Positions 32,417 to 40,895 of a stretch of DNA of 60,160 nucleotides are shown here, piece by piece. The position numbers and the translations under genes are program-made. Each line of letters starts with the position of its first letter. Within the stretch, counting starts at the first letter, position 1. Source of the DNA: Candidatus Eiseniibacteriota bacterium (lineage in GTDB: Bacteria; Eisenbacteria; RBG-16-71-46; CAIMUX01; WJJG01); assembly GCA_023128935.1 (NCBI GenBank), contig JAGMDA010000001.1, forward strand, positions 1 through 60,160, given 5' to 3'. The notes under the pieces are model-generated. The model did not search any database. It saw nothing but the letters and a program-made list of their open reading frames with translations, and was not told the DNA's origin.

Positions 32417-33524
32417 CGCTTCCCTCCATTGCCTTCTCCGCCTGCAGAACCTTCAGGTACTTGATTCCCTGTTTGAGGTAAGGGAAGGCGACCATCTCTG
32501 TTTCGCTGAAGACGACGCATGGCATGATAGGTTCCATGCCTCCACCCCAAAAGCGCCAACCGTACTCGGTTTTGGCGAAGGTGCCGACCTTCATCAGGAT
32601 GGTAAGTCCCCCGAAGCCCTTGTTCAGAGCATCGGCGGTCTGGTAATGCCAGTAGTGCTCAATGCCTGGCTGGTGGTTGTGTGCCCCAGCGATGACGTTC
32701 GCGGGGTAGGACAGCTGATACTCTCGCTTGACACCGTGGAGTGCGTTGAGGAACGAGTGGTAGCGAGCCTTGTGGAGCAGAAGAAGTGAGTACTCTCTGT
32801 CGCCGATCTTGACGAAGACGAGCCCTCGGTTAGCGAACAAAGGAGCGTCGGAGCGTCGGTGAATATAAGCCTGTAGGCTTTGGCCGAATATCCTTTCGTC
32901 GAAGTGGTCGTCGTGACCTCCAGTAATAGAGGCCAGCAGCTTCCCTTTCTGGCACAGCTCGATGGTCAGGCTCTCAAGCATGACCGCCTGCTGAGGCGGG
33001 GTAAGCACCTGCGAGAGAACGGCTTCCAGACTGCGGAAGCTTCGCATATTCTCAATGAGGTCGCCGACCGTGACCATGTAGACGCCAGGCGTTCCCATCA
33101 CCAGCTCGATGTGGTCCTTCCAAGCGGCGTAGTCGCAGGCGATATTTCCTAGATGCCAGTCAGCCCCGAAGAGAATCAACGCCGGACTCGGTATCCGGAG
33201 ATGGGCTATGCGCTGGCTGTTCGATGCTCGGTTGCTGAGATCTTGGTTGGCTATAGCTGCCTTGAGGTAGTCACGGAAGTCGGGAATCTCCCCTTCCTTC
33301 TTATCCAGAAACTGCGGTAGGACATGCGCGAGTTCCGGTGTGACCAGAGTGGGCGGTTCACTCTGGTCATTCAACCGGTTCGCCATGCGCATGAGAGAAT
33401 GCTTGGTGCGGCCTGAAAAGCTTGCTCCTGCCCATCGGTCCCAAGGTATGGGACTCTCTCCTTGAGCCAGCAGGGATCGAAGGAGATTCTTCTCGACGTC
33501 AGACCAGCGGACTAACTTGCCCAT
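32391..33524 (-). CDS. Metallophosphoesterase with N-terminal SANT/Myb-like region
   Basis: 377 residues. Calcineurin-like motifs in order: FGADWHLG, VGDLIEN, GGHDDH and AGAHNHQ. The first ~55 residues (RWSDVEKNLLRSLL...SGRTKHSLMRMANRL) resemble a Myb/SANT helix bundle that could bind DNA. Substrate may be DNA ends or a nucleotide. It heads the methyltransferase block downstream of a small membrane gene. Confidence 0.85.
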   Translation of the reverse strand: MGKLVRWSDVEKNLLRSLLAQGESPIPWDRWAGASFSGRTKHSLMRMANRLNDQSEPPTLVTPELAHVLPQFLDKKEGEIPDFRDYLKAAIANQDLSNRASNSQRIAHLRIPSPALILFGADWHLGNIACDYAAWKDHIELVMGTPGVYMVTVGDLIENMRSFRSLEAVLSQVLTPPQQAVMLESLTIELCQKGKLLASITGGHDDHFDERIFGQSLQAYIHRRSDAPLFANRGLVFVKIGDREYSLLLLHKARYHSFLNALHGVKREYQLSYPANVIAGAHNHQPGIEHYWHYQTADALNKGFGGLTILMKVGTFAKTEYGWRFWGGGMEPIMPCVVFSETEMVAFPYLKQGIKYLKVLQAEKAMEGSDEGHKTRK

Positions 33525-33539
33525 GGTTGTTACTCCTTG

Positions 33540-33887
33540 TTATCTACGGTGGTTGCGAACGTTGCTCAGAGTCAGCATGCCCTGGCCACCTCTCTTCTTG
33601 TCGTTGACGACGACGAAGAGAGTATTGATGATGTCTGTTCCGGCACCAACGAGAATAGCGGTCAGGATGCGGCCAAGCAGGATGCTTGGCAGATAAGCAG
33701 CGAAGACGTTCGCTTCGGACGCCCAACCCAGACCAGCACCAGTCAGCAGGACGATATAGACCAGTCCCCACCAGTGCGGGAAGTCAGGGTAGCGAGCCTT
33801 GATTGGCGCAACCAGGAACTCGATGAGAGTCCGGTTGACGAGAGCCAAGAACAACACAATGACGAGCTGCTCAGCGATCTGTGACAT
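33540..33887 (-). CDS. Membrane protein, three segments, possible holin
   Basis: 115 residues. Hydrophobic stretches near residues 6-25, 38-58 and 62-85, and a basic tail KRGGQGMLTLSNVRNHRR. Size and topology fit a class I holin. First gene behind promoter P5. No firm family match by eye. Confidence 0.65.
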   Translation of the reverse strand: MSQIAEQLVIVLFLALVNRTLIEFLVAPIKARYPDFPHWWGLVYIVLLTGAGLGWASEANVFAAYLPSILLGRILTAILVGAGTDIINTLFVVVNDKKRGGQGMLTLSNVRNHRR

Positions 33888-33918
33888 GTTTGATTTCCTC
33901 CTCTTTCTGTTTGTTTAG

Positions 33919-33950
33919 GCCCAGGCGGTTTTCCGCCTCTCCGCCTGGGC
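33919..33950 (-). promoter_or_regulatory. 5' leader hairpin behind promoter P5
   Basis: GCCCAGGCGG/CCGCCTGGGC, perfect 10-bp stem with a 12-base loop, a few bases after the -10 on the minus strand. Probably shields the 5' end of the message of the 33540-33887 gene. It lacks a T-run. Confidence 0.55.
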
Positions 33951-33955
33951 TTCCC

Positions 33956-33995
33956 ATTTAACTTAGGTTGCGGGACTTTGTCAACGCTTGTCCCT
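33956..33995 (-). promoter_or_regulatory. Phage promoter, conserved family (P5)
   Basis: On the minus strand: GGGACAAGCG, TTGACA (33979-33984), 17-bp spacer, TTAAAT (33956-33961). Should drive 33887 down to 29343. Confidence 0.82.
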
Positions 33996-34000
33996 GCCAC

Positions 34001-34330
34001 CTACTCGATGTCGATCGAGTCCAGTACTTTCTTGATTTGGTCGACGACGGCGATGGGGTCGCTGTCCCACATCTCCGGGGTCATCCTGATGACGCGCCAG
34101 CCGAGGACCACTGCAGCGTTGTACTTCTTTATATCCTCGGTGTAGCCCTTTCCCCTGGTATGGCGGCCTCTTATCCAGACTCCTCCTTCGATCTCGACGG
34201 CTACCTTGTAGGGAGGAAAGGCGTAGTCGAACCGCCATTTCCGTGTCGGATGAAACTGATACTCCTGAACGGGCGCGTCGTAGTGCGGGTAGAAGAAACC
34301 CCAAACCACCTGAAAGGGCAGACTGGCCAT
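34001..34330 (-). CDS. PD-(D/E)XK (Vsr/DUF559-like) nuclease
   Basis: 109 residues. RFDYAFPPYKVAVEIEGG gives the D...ExE part of a restriction-endonuclease-like active site, followed by GRHTRGKGYTEDIKKYNAAVVLGWRVIR, typical of small Vsr/DUF559-type phage nucleases. Possibly cuts or repairs DNA in replication or degrades host DNA. Tight behind the membrane-partner gene. Confidence 0.8.
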   Translation of the reverse strand: MASLPFQVVWGFFYPHYDAPVQEYQFHPTRKWRFDYAFPPYKVAVEIEGGVWIRGRHTRGKGYTEDIKKYNAAVVLGWRVIRMTPEMWDSDPIAVVDQIKKVLDSIDIE

Positions 34331-34333
34331 TGC

Positions 34334-35206
34334 TTAGTATCCTCCGACCCAAGTCCAGTCGTCCCCACCCTTGAACATGACGACTTGCTGCATGAGCATA
34401 TATGCCTGTTGTGGGTTCACGGCCTCTTCCATCAGGACGTTGATGTCTCTGCCCTCGTCTGCGAAGTACTCCGCCAGCATATCGCGGCTGTATCGGCCAA
34501 CGAAAGCAAGCTGGTAGAGCGGTTCGCCGGAGCGAGGGGCCTTGAATTTCTCGAAGGTGTAGATGAAGACGACGTAGGTCACGTCCGTGCCGTTGACGGT
34601 GTTCACCAGCAAGAAGTTGTGAGCACCCTCCCAGTGGAGGTCCGATTCCTCTTTGCTCAGCGCAGTATACTCCTCGTCGTTGAAGGCCACAGCGTATTCG
34701 GCGGTCAGCAGCTTGCCGTCCTCCGAACGATGTAGGCTAACGGCGACGATCTCCAGGCAGGTGTTCTTCGCAACCAGCTCTGACCACTCGACCATGTCGG
34801 CGAGCAACTTGCTGTCTTTCCGCTGGAGCTTCTTCGCGGCGATGATGTCCACGGTCCAGGTGTAGGACGAAACAGCGGTCTCTTGCGTCCAGGCGATCGC
34901 CTTGGGTAGCAGCCCAAACTGAGCGATCAGAGCGATAGCCAGGATCAGAAGGGCCAGCTTCTTGAACAACCCTCGTGGCAGATCGATAACCACGTGGGTA
35001 GGCCCGGATGGAAGCGCTTCCAGGACGGCGTATCCCTCACCGTCCGACAAGGACCCGGATGGCACGACCACGTCCTCATACTTGACGGGAGAACTTCCCG
35101 TTGCTTCCGCGTTCGCAAGCTCTGCGTAGTTGGTCTCCCCAACGTTCTCCGTGGGGATATCGGCTGACTTGCCCTTAGGCTTCCAGCCCAGTTTCTTCAA
35201 GCTCAT
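34334..35206 (-). CDS. Single-pass membrane protein, partner of FtsH-like protease
   Basis: 290 residues. Charged N-terminal ~85 residues, one strong membrane segment (LALLILAIALIAQFGLL) near 93-110, then a ~175-residue mixed alpha/beta domain. Start overlaps the stop of the FtsH-like gene by four bases, so the two are made together. It may anchor or regulate the protease, like HflK/C or another adaptor, but shows no clear SPFH match. One copy of the 14-bp palindrome lies in its coding DNA. Confidence 0.7.
   Translation of the reverse strand: MSLKKLGWKPKGKSADIPTENVGETNYAELANAEATGSSPVKYEDVVVPSGSLSDGEGYAVLEALPSGPTHVVIDLPRGLFKKLALLILAIALIAQFGLLPKAIAWTQETAVSSYTWTVDIIAAKKLQRKDSKLLADMVEWSELVAKNTCLEIVAVSLHRSEDGKLLTAEYAVAFNDEEYTALSKEESDLHWEGAHNFLLVNTVNGTDVTYVVFIYTFEKFKAPRSGEPLYQLAFVGRYSRDMLAEYFADEGRDINVLMEEAVNPQQAYMLMQQVVMFKGGDDWTWVGGY
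35009..35022. promoter_or_regulatory. Perfect palindrome TGGAAGCGCTTCCA (copy 2)
   Basis: Identical to copies at 9707 and 52597 but inside a gene, where it encodes LEALP. May be chance here or a real binding site. Confidence 0.3.
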
Positions 35207-36897
35207 TTCTCCTCCTCCTCTTTTCTTGCCGCTTTGATGGCGGCGAATAGATCGGCGACATCCTCGCCGAGAAGCTCGTGGTACTCAACTAGCGCTTCTG
35301 CCAGGCCGTGTACCAGATCGGCGTTGGCGTCTAGAAGGTCGGCCATGTCAGCCATCGTGCTGTTGTAGAACTTGCCGATGACAACTCCCAAAGCCTCCCC
35401 TACTTCTGGTTCCGACTGCGGCATGCCACACGACTTCCCTGCCATTCCAGGCCCACCCACCGAGATGAGCGCGGGCGGCGGACCGAACATGCCCTGATTG
35501 ACCATCAAGTGAACAAGCCGACAAACGTGGGCCAGGTCGCCTCCTGCGGAGGCCATTCGCTCGCCGAGGAACAGCTCCTCAGCCACGATACCAGCCAGAG
35601 AGATCTGAACCGCGGAGATCAGGTCGCTCTTCGTCTTCGTGTACTCCGTTCGGGTAGGCGCTGGCATGACGTGCCCCAACGCTCTACCGTAGCGGACGAT
35701 ACTTGCCGAAGATATCCGCAACCGTTCTGGTGCTAGCAGGTGGATAGCGACGGCGTGACCGGCCTCGTGAACAGCCAGTCGATGGGCATCGTTATCAGAG
35801 AGCGGAAGCGGCTGTTTTAGGCCCAAGGCCAGCTCTGCGATGACGTGTCTCCAGTCCCAGTAGCCTGCTTCTTTGCGTCCTTTCTGGAAGGCCAAAGCTA
35901 ATGCTTTGTAGACGGCTTCGGTAATGAACGCCGGTGTCTGCCCTACAACGTCAGCTGCCATCTTTGCGGCGGTCATTTCCGGTCCGTGGTCTATTCTTTC
36001 CAGGTAGAGGTCCAGGATCGACTCAACTGCCTCGTGGTGGGGCAAGTCGATGTTGATGATGTCACCCAGGCGACCCGGACGGGTCAGCGCGGCGTCTAGC
36101 GTTTCGGAAATGTTCGATGATCCGATGACCAAGACACGAGGCCTCTGCCAGGCGGGAGTCTTGCCAAAGAGTCCGTAGACTTTCTTCTTCAGCCTCCAGA
36201 TCTTCCCCTTGGCCTCTCGCAGTCCGTCCAGCTCGATCAGGAGGGTTGTCAGGAGGTTGCCTCCCATCCCACCCATCCCTGCCATGCCCATCCCACCCAT
36301 CTGCATGCCGGGGCCCGAACGAGAGCGACCGATAGCGTCGATTTCGTCCAGGAACAGCACCGCGGCCCCGTACTGTCCGGCGAATTTCCGAGTCTTGCGG
36401 AAGACGGCGGACATCTTGAGTGGCGAGATTCCCACGAAGGTTCCCCGCAACGACGCACAGTCGATGGACAAGAACGGCATGTCACCAACAGCCGCAAGGA
36501 TCTTGATCAAGTAAGTCTTGCCTGTCCCGGGCGGTCCGGTTAGCAGGATGCCGCTAGGGGGACGTCCTCCGGCCTTCTCGAACTCGTCGTATCCCTTCAG
36601 CAGATCTAGGTAGGTCTTCATACGTTCGACCAGCTCTGGCGCTCCCCGATAGTCGTCCCAAGTGTAGTCCAGGTCTCCAGGCAGGTAAAGCTCCTGACGG
36701 GTGCGTCCTGCCAGGTAGTAGAACATGATGAAGAACTGGAACATCATCATGAAAGCCATCTGTCCCATACTAAAGGCGAGATTGAGGATGCCTAGCACGA
36801 TGTCTACGGCGACCACTGACAGAATAGCGAAAACAGCACAGACTGCCAGGATGATCAGCTTGTCTCTGTGCCGTGCGAACCAATATTGAGCTTTCAC
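35203..36897 (-). CDS. FtsH-like membrane AAA+ zinc protease
   Basis: 564 residues. Two membrane segments in the first ~62 residues, AAA+ domain with Walker A GPPGTGK at 121-127, Walker B LFLDEID, an SRH-like TRPGRLGD, and an M41 peptidase part with HEAGH at 377-381 and a downstream GGDLAHV that supplies the third ligand. A complete set of FtsH features, slightly shorter than bacterial FtsH (~610-650). It would pull and degrade membrane or soluble proteins at the inner membrane. Rare in phages. Overlaps genes on both sides. Confidence 0.92.
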   Translation of the reverse strand: MKAQYWFARHRDKLIILAVCAVFAILSVVAVDIVLGILNLAFSMGQMAFMMMFQFFIMFYYLAGRTRQELYLPGDLDYTWDDYRGAPELVERMKTYLDLLKGYDEFEKAGGRPPSGILLTGPPGTGKTYLIKILAAVGDMPFLSIDCASLRGTFVGISPLKMSAVFRKTRKFAGQYGAAVLFLDEIDAIGRSRSGPGMQMGGMGMAGMGGMGGNLLTTLLIELDGLREAKGKIWRLKKKVYGLFGKTPAWQRPRVLVIGSSNISETLDAALTRPGRLGDIINIDLPHHEAVESILDLYLERIDHGPEMTAAKMAADVVGQTPAFITEAVYKALALAFQKGRKEAGYWDWRHVIAELALGLKQPLPLSDNDAHRLAVHEAGHAVAIHLLAPERLRISSASIVRYGRALGHVMPAPTRTEYTKTKSDLISAVQISLAGIVAEELFLGERMASAGGDLAHVCRLVHLMVNQGMFGPPPALISVGGPGMAGKSCGMPQSEPEVGEALGVVIGKFYNSTMADMADLLDANADLVHGLAEALVEYHELLGEDVADLFAAIKAARKEEEEK

Positions 36898-37373
36898 CCC
36901 ACTTCTCCTTCTTCGATGATTTTGCTTGCCGCAACCGCAGCACTTCGAATATCGCCGACGACCTCACGAAGCACCAACCAGTCTGTCGGGTTGGGGAAGC
37001 GGCCTTCGAGCCACTCCGCAGCGATCGTGTGATCCCACTCGCTCTCCCATAGTCCTTCTCTCCCAGGTGGGAGTTGAATGACGATGATGGGAAGATTGCC
37101 CTCCAGAGCCATAGTGACCTCTCGGTCTGTGCCTGGGCTCTGGACTCCCTGCCAAAAGGCGACAAATACGTCACAGCGTCGAATAGCGGCCTTGTTGACT
37201 TCCTCGACCGCAGACGCTGTGCCGTCCTCTGGCACCTTGAAGGCGGCGGCTGGATCGAAGCTAGCTATCCCCAACCTGGACAGTTCATAAGCTAGCTTGG
37301 CGTTACGCACCATCGCGGGGAACTTCCCAATTGCCTGGATCGGCCCGGCGATGTAAACCAACGGTTTGCTCAT
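36894..37373 (-). CDS. Nucleoside 2-deoxyribosyltransferase-like (DUF4406-like) protein
   Basis: 159 residues from the ATG at 37373 (AGGAGGAAG upstream). VYIAGPI at the N terminus, then RRCDVFVAFWQG and SPGTDREVTMAL, the pattern of the deoxyribosyltransferase/DUF4406 family. It could exchange or cleave bases on deoxynucleosides or deoxynucleotides. First gene behind promoter P6 and coupled to the FtsH-like gene; close to the PurZ/PurA-like gene. Confidence 0.72.
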   Translation of the reverse strand: MSKPLVYIAGPIQAIGKFPAMVRNAKLAYELSRLGIASFDPAAAFKVPEDGTASAVEEVNKAAIRRCDVFVAFWQGVQSPGTDREVTMALEGNLPIIVIQLPPGREGLWESEWDHTIAAEWLEGRFPNPTDWLVLREVVGDIRSAAVAASKIIEEGEVG

Positions 37374-37400
37374 CTTCCTCCTCCTTGGGTAGTCATCCCC

Positions 37401-37440
37401 ATTAAAGCACATCTGCACGCCTTTGTCAACGTCTGTCCCT
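37401..37440 (-). promoter_or_regulatory. Phage promoter, conserved family (P6)
   Basis: Minus strand: AGGGACAGACG, TTGACA (37424-37429), 17-bp spacer with a CTGCA-like core, TTTAAT (37401-37406). Drives the gene at 37373 and the FtsH-like pair. It overlaps the last codon of the upstream gene. Confidence 0.88.
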
Positions 37441-38539
37441 AGAGCAGTCCTCGATGCAGGTGAGAACGATGCCCCTTGAACTCTATCTGGTCCCAGTACT
37501 CCGGACCGGTCCGAGCCAAAATAACGGGCGCTTTCGTGGCGTTTTCGACCCTTGCTATGAAGTCAAGCGATACTTGCGATAACTGTTCCGGTAGCTGACA
37601 CCCTAGGTCTTCCATGTTCAGCCAGTCTAGGTGCGTCACCGCAATGGCGGTTGGCCCACTGAGCTGAGAGGCTAGCTGCAGCTCTTCGAAGGAGACCTCG
37701 AACGGACGCTCGATGCCTCCTGCTTCTTCTCCCGCAGACCCTCCGCTCGTTTGTCGGATAACCTCAAGCGGTCGGCCTGCTCGCTCACAGACCTGCTTCC
37801 AGGTCAGCTCCCATCCGGCTGATGGCCCACTGTTGCCGGGGACGCGAGTTGGTCTCGCCGTGACAACCATCACGACGTTCTGCACATCCCTCCAGCTCAA
37901 TCCGGCGTCTGATAGAGCTCCCATCGCCGTGACGTTTCGGCTAGTGCACCAGGGGTAGTAACCATGGTCCAAGCTGAGCATCGTGCCTTGGCTTGCTTCT
38001 ACCAGGATACTTCCGGTCCCCCACTTTAAGAGCGCTCTTGTTACGTCTTTCAGGATGACGCCAGGGAGCTGCTTCAGCAAATGGGCTACGTCGTTGGCCA
38101 GGAGGCAAGATCCGTCTCGCCTTACCTTTGCGGCCATGGTAGCTCCGACTCCCAGATGTGTCGAGCCTCTCTTCGTGGCGGCGTCCATGCCCGACTTCCG
38201 CAGACGCTCGGTAATCATGGCGCAGTGCTTGTCTACCCAAATCTCTCGGCCCAGTTTGCCCCACCCCTTCCACTCCCGTGCCAGACTGAGAGGATTGAAC
38301 GTCATTCCAGGGGCTAGGATTGAGATGGCCGTATCCGCGTTGTCCGACGCTGTGGCGCTGGGGACGATGTGGTAACAGAAATTCTCCTCATGCTTCGTAC
38401 GTACTCGGTGCTCGGCGTTTTCTCCACCGGTCCGAACGTAGAAGTCGTAGGGATAGTTGTCCGCCAGCCACAGAGCTACCTGACCCTTTCCTTCGTCGCC
38501 GTACTGACCGCCAACCACCACGTCTACTTGCTTGTTCAT
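37439..38539 (-). CDS. Adenylosuccinate synthetase family enzyme (PurZ/PurA-like)
   Basis: 366 residues, shorter than bacterial PurA (~430) and near phage PurZ or archaeal PurA. P-loop GGQYGDEGKGQ with D15, GGENAEH with the histidine, GSTHLGVGA, EASQGTMLSLDHG.YPWCTS and a late THLDWL (base-specificity region). PurA joins aspartate to IMP. PurZ joins it to dGMP on the way to 2-aminoadenine (Z) DNA. As I recall, classical PurZ replaces the P-loop aspartate, which is kept here, so this may be PurA-like or an early PurZ0-like form. Last gene of the replication operon from promoter P7. Family is firm, substrate open. Confidence 0.88.
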   Translation of the reverse strand: MNKQVDVVVGGQYGDEGKGQVALWLADNYPYDFYVRTGGENAEHRVRTKHEENFCYHIVPSATASDNADTAISILAPGMTFNPLSLAREWKGWGKLGREIWVDKHCAMITERLRKSGMDAATKRGSTHLGVGATMAAKVRRDGSCLLANDVAHLLKQLPGVILKDVTRALLKWGTGSILVEASQGTMLSLDHGYYPWCTSRNVTAMGALSDAGLSWRDVQNVVMVVTARPTRVPGNSGPSAGWELTWKQVCERAGRPLEVIRQTSGGSAGEEAGGIERPFEVSFEELQLASQLSGPTAIAVTHLDWLNMEDLGCQLPEQLSQVSLDFIARVENATKAPVILARTGPEYWDQIEFKGHRSHLHRGLL

Positions 38540-38556
38540 GCTTGCCCTCCTCAGGG

Positions 38557-39522
38557 TTAAAAGTCTAGCTCTCTGCTAGCAAACCTCATCTTGTAGGGGT
38601 CGAAGTCCAGAGCAAACGACCTGCCCGCTCTTCCCCATCGTCGCTTGAGAACCTTCACCACAAACAGTTTGTCATCCGCCTCCGTGCCGCAGTCGCCCAG
38701 ATCGACGTACTCTCCAGCCATGTAGAGACCTGGCTTGGTGATAGCTAGAACCTCGTCACTGGTTTGCTCGATAACCGACGTCCATTGCCCATCCCCGATG
38801 CGAGGAATTTTCAGTCCCCGCAGATCGTCCACCTGGCGACCGGCCTGGACCGGAGCGACCACCGTGACGTTGTGGCGCAACGCCAGACTCTTGAGTATCT
38901 CTAGGTTGGCGGAAACGATAGCTACGCGATCCTTACCCCAACCGGTTAGCTTCCCCCATTCAGGTATGCGCTGAAGATAGTCGCAAATCACCAACCGCAC
39001 GTTGAACTTCTCTTTGATTCCGTGGAGAGCTTCGTCCAGCTCTCGCAAAGACGGCACATACTCCGGCGACATCGCACCTCTGCCGAAGGGCAGAACGTTC
39101 TTCCAGGCGTAGCCTATCCCTTCGTTCCAGCATGAAGCAGCGAACTCGACTGGGTCGGCTTTTCCTCTGCCTATGTCTTCCAGAGTGCAACCGGTCGCCT
39201 CGACCGCCAGCAAGCAGACTAGCTCCTCCACTCTCGTCTCCCAGGTAGCGAACACGATCCACTCGTCCTCGGCAGCGACGTCTGCCGCATGCAAGGCCAG
39301 GTGGACGCAAATCGACGTCTTGCCGTGTCCTGGGCGTCCGATCACCGTACAGAGCTCGCCAGGCCTTAAGGGAACCAGATACTCGTCGAGAGGCTCGATT
39401 CCCCACTCCACGAATGCTCCTGTTTGCGCACGGTCCTTGATCTCCTTGCGAGCTACGAACATCGCCTGGTCAGGAGCGTAGATGTAGTCGGGCCAACTAA
39501 GCTTTCTCTTTACCTCAGCCAT
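38557..39522 (-). CDS. Replicative helicase, DnaB-type RecA domain
   Basis: 321 residues. Walker A IGRPGHGKTS near residue 60, FATWETR, Walker B RLVICDYLQRI near 180, and APVQAGRQVDD, the arginine/sensor region of DnaB C-terminal domains. The N-terminal DnaB domain is missing, as in many short phage helicases. Overlaps the primase gene start-to-stop by 13 bases, so the primase-helicase pair is coupled. Confidence 0.88.
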   Translation of the reverse strand: MAEVKRKLSWPDYIYAPDQAMFVARKEIKDRAQTGAFVEWGIEPLDEYLVPLRPGELCTVIGRPGHGKTSICVHLALHAADVAAEDEWIVFATWETRVEELVCLLAVEATGCTLEDIGRGKADPVEFAASCWNEGIGYAWKNVLPFGRGAMSPEYVPSLRELDEALHGIKEKFNVRLVICDYLQRIPEWGKLTGWGKDRVAIVSANLEILKSLALRHNVTVVAPVQAGRQVDDLRGLKIPRIGDGQWTSVIEQTSDEVLAITKPGLYMAGEYVDLGDCGTEADDKLFVVKVLKRRWGRAGRSFALDFDPYKMRFASRELDF

Positions 39523-40436
39523 GCTTTTCCTCTCTCTATCGGTTTGCCTCTCCCATTCCGGTGGAAGCGGGTGGTGGTGAACCGCAGAAGGTGCTGAACA
39601 GCATCGTTCCCCTCCCGAAGCAGAAAGTCGTCCGGCTTCTCAGGGAAGAAGAGCAGTATTGCGGGGAATCCGCCTTGGCGTATCTTCCCGACCAGTTCTG
39701 CTCCCTGCTCCTCCGCACTAGGGTCCAAGCCAACCAAGAAACGAATGTCGGTGCCGGCCTCTAGCTGCTGGACGTGAGCTAGCAAGGCGAGGCCTGAGTT
39801 CGACCCCGGAATGCTTACCACCGTGGGGTGCGCTCGACTGAGGATGATCGCCTTCTTCTCCCCCTCGACCACCAGAGTGGTACCGCCTCGACTCAGCACG
39901 TCGGCGTTGAAGAGCGAAGGCGCTAGATGCCGCATGTGCGAGCGATACTTCCCAACCTGGGGCGACGCACCGAGCAACCGATGCCGGATGTCTAGCAGTG
40001 TGCCCTGATAGAAAACAGGCATGGTCAGTGACGCAAATCCAGAAGCTAGCGGGCATTCCGGACACCAGCCCAAACCCCACTGCATGACCTCCTCCCTCGA
40101 TATGCCGTGTTCGTCCCACAACGCCAGTTTGAGATCGTCCGCACGACAGGCCTCCCAGTAGCGAACCCAATCGTCGCATTTCTTCATCGTCTGAGCTGCT
40201 TGTTGCTTCTTTCCTGCTAGCTCCGCTCGGCGGGCGATTGCTTCTTTGTCGTTCTGGCGGGAGTCGTCCCACCATACCCGATGGTTGCATCTCCGACACC
40301 ACGAATTCCCCTCCGTGAACACGATGAAGCGGTCCTTGCCTCCACAAACGGGGCAGGGTCCGGCATACTCGCCTGCCGCATGCTGGTGAAGAGGAACGCG
40401 CAGAACTTCTTGAGCCTGCTTTGCCCAGATTTCCAC
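39510..40436 (-). CDS. DNA primase (CHC2 zinc finger + TOPRIM)
   Basis: 308 residues. Zinc motif CPVCGGKDRF...CRRCNH at residues ~30-58, linker, then a TOPRIM domain with TTLVVEGEKKAIIL and later FLVGLDPSAEEQG. Makes RNA primers for the phage polymerase. Shorter than DnaG because the helicase-binding part is absent. Lies between dUTPase and helicase genes. Confidence 0.88.
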   Translation of the reverse strand: MEIWAKQAQEVLRVPLHQHAAGEYAGPCPVCGGKDRFIVFTEGNSWCRRCNHRVWWDDSRQNDKEAIARRAELAGKKQQAAQTMKKCDDWVRYWEACRADDLKLALWDEHGISREEVMQWGLGWCPECPLASGFASLTMPVFYQGTLLDIRHRLLGASPQVGKYRSHMRHLAPSLFNADVLSRGGTTLVVEGEKKAIILSRAHPTVVSIPGSNSGLALLAHVQQLEAGTDIRFLVGLDPSAEEQGAELVGKIRQGGFPAILLFFPEKPDDFLLREGNDAVQHLLRFTTTRFHRNGRGKPIERGKAWLR

Positions 40437-40439
40437 GGC

Positions 40440-40895
40440 CTAGTTCCCTATCGATTTGCAAACCCCAGTGCTCCCAAAACCTCGACTTTCACGTTCGGAC
40501 TTGTCCAGGTCGTCGATGCACTCTACGGGAAAGACGCACGCCGGAATGAGGATAAGCTGAGCGAACGCTTCCCCCTTCTCGACCTTGACGATTTCTTGGC
40601 TGTTATGCTTGTCTGCGATATACCAGACATAAACGAACAACTCGCCCCGATATCCGGCGTCGATAACGCCAGGGAGAACGATGAACCGACCTCCTGCGTT
40701 GGCCCAGGAGCGGGCAATAACCAGTCCCCAAAAGCCCATCGGGATTTGAACCCGAACATCCGTAGGGATCGAGGCCATCCGGCCTGGGGTAAGCCAGGCG
40801 TCGTAGCTTGCGAGAAGATCGTAGCCCACATCGCCTATCAGCTTTGGGGCGCTCAATTGGGGAGACGTGGTTCTGAGAGTGTGAGTCGTTTTCAT
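40440..40895 (-). CDS. dut: dUTPase
   Basis: 151 residues from the ATG at 40895; the longer frame upstream lies inside the polymerase gene. The five family motifs are visible: GDVGYDLLAS, ARSWANAGG (variant of RSSLA), LPGVIDAGYRGEL, GEAFAQLIL and ESRGFGSTG. Hydrolyses dUTP to dUMP, keeping uracil out of DNA and feeding dTMP synthesis. Start overlaps the polymerase stop by four bases. Confidence 0.9.
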   Translation of the reverse strand: MKTTHTLRTTSPQLSAPKLIGDVGYDLLASYDAWLTPGRMASIPTDVRVQIPMGFWGLVIARSWANAGGRFIVLPGVIDAGYRGELFVYVWYIADKHNSQEIVKVEKGEAFAQLILIPACVFPVECIDDLDKSERESRGFGSTGVCKSIGN

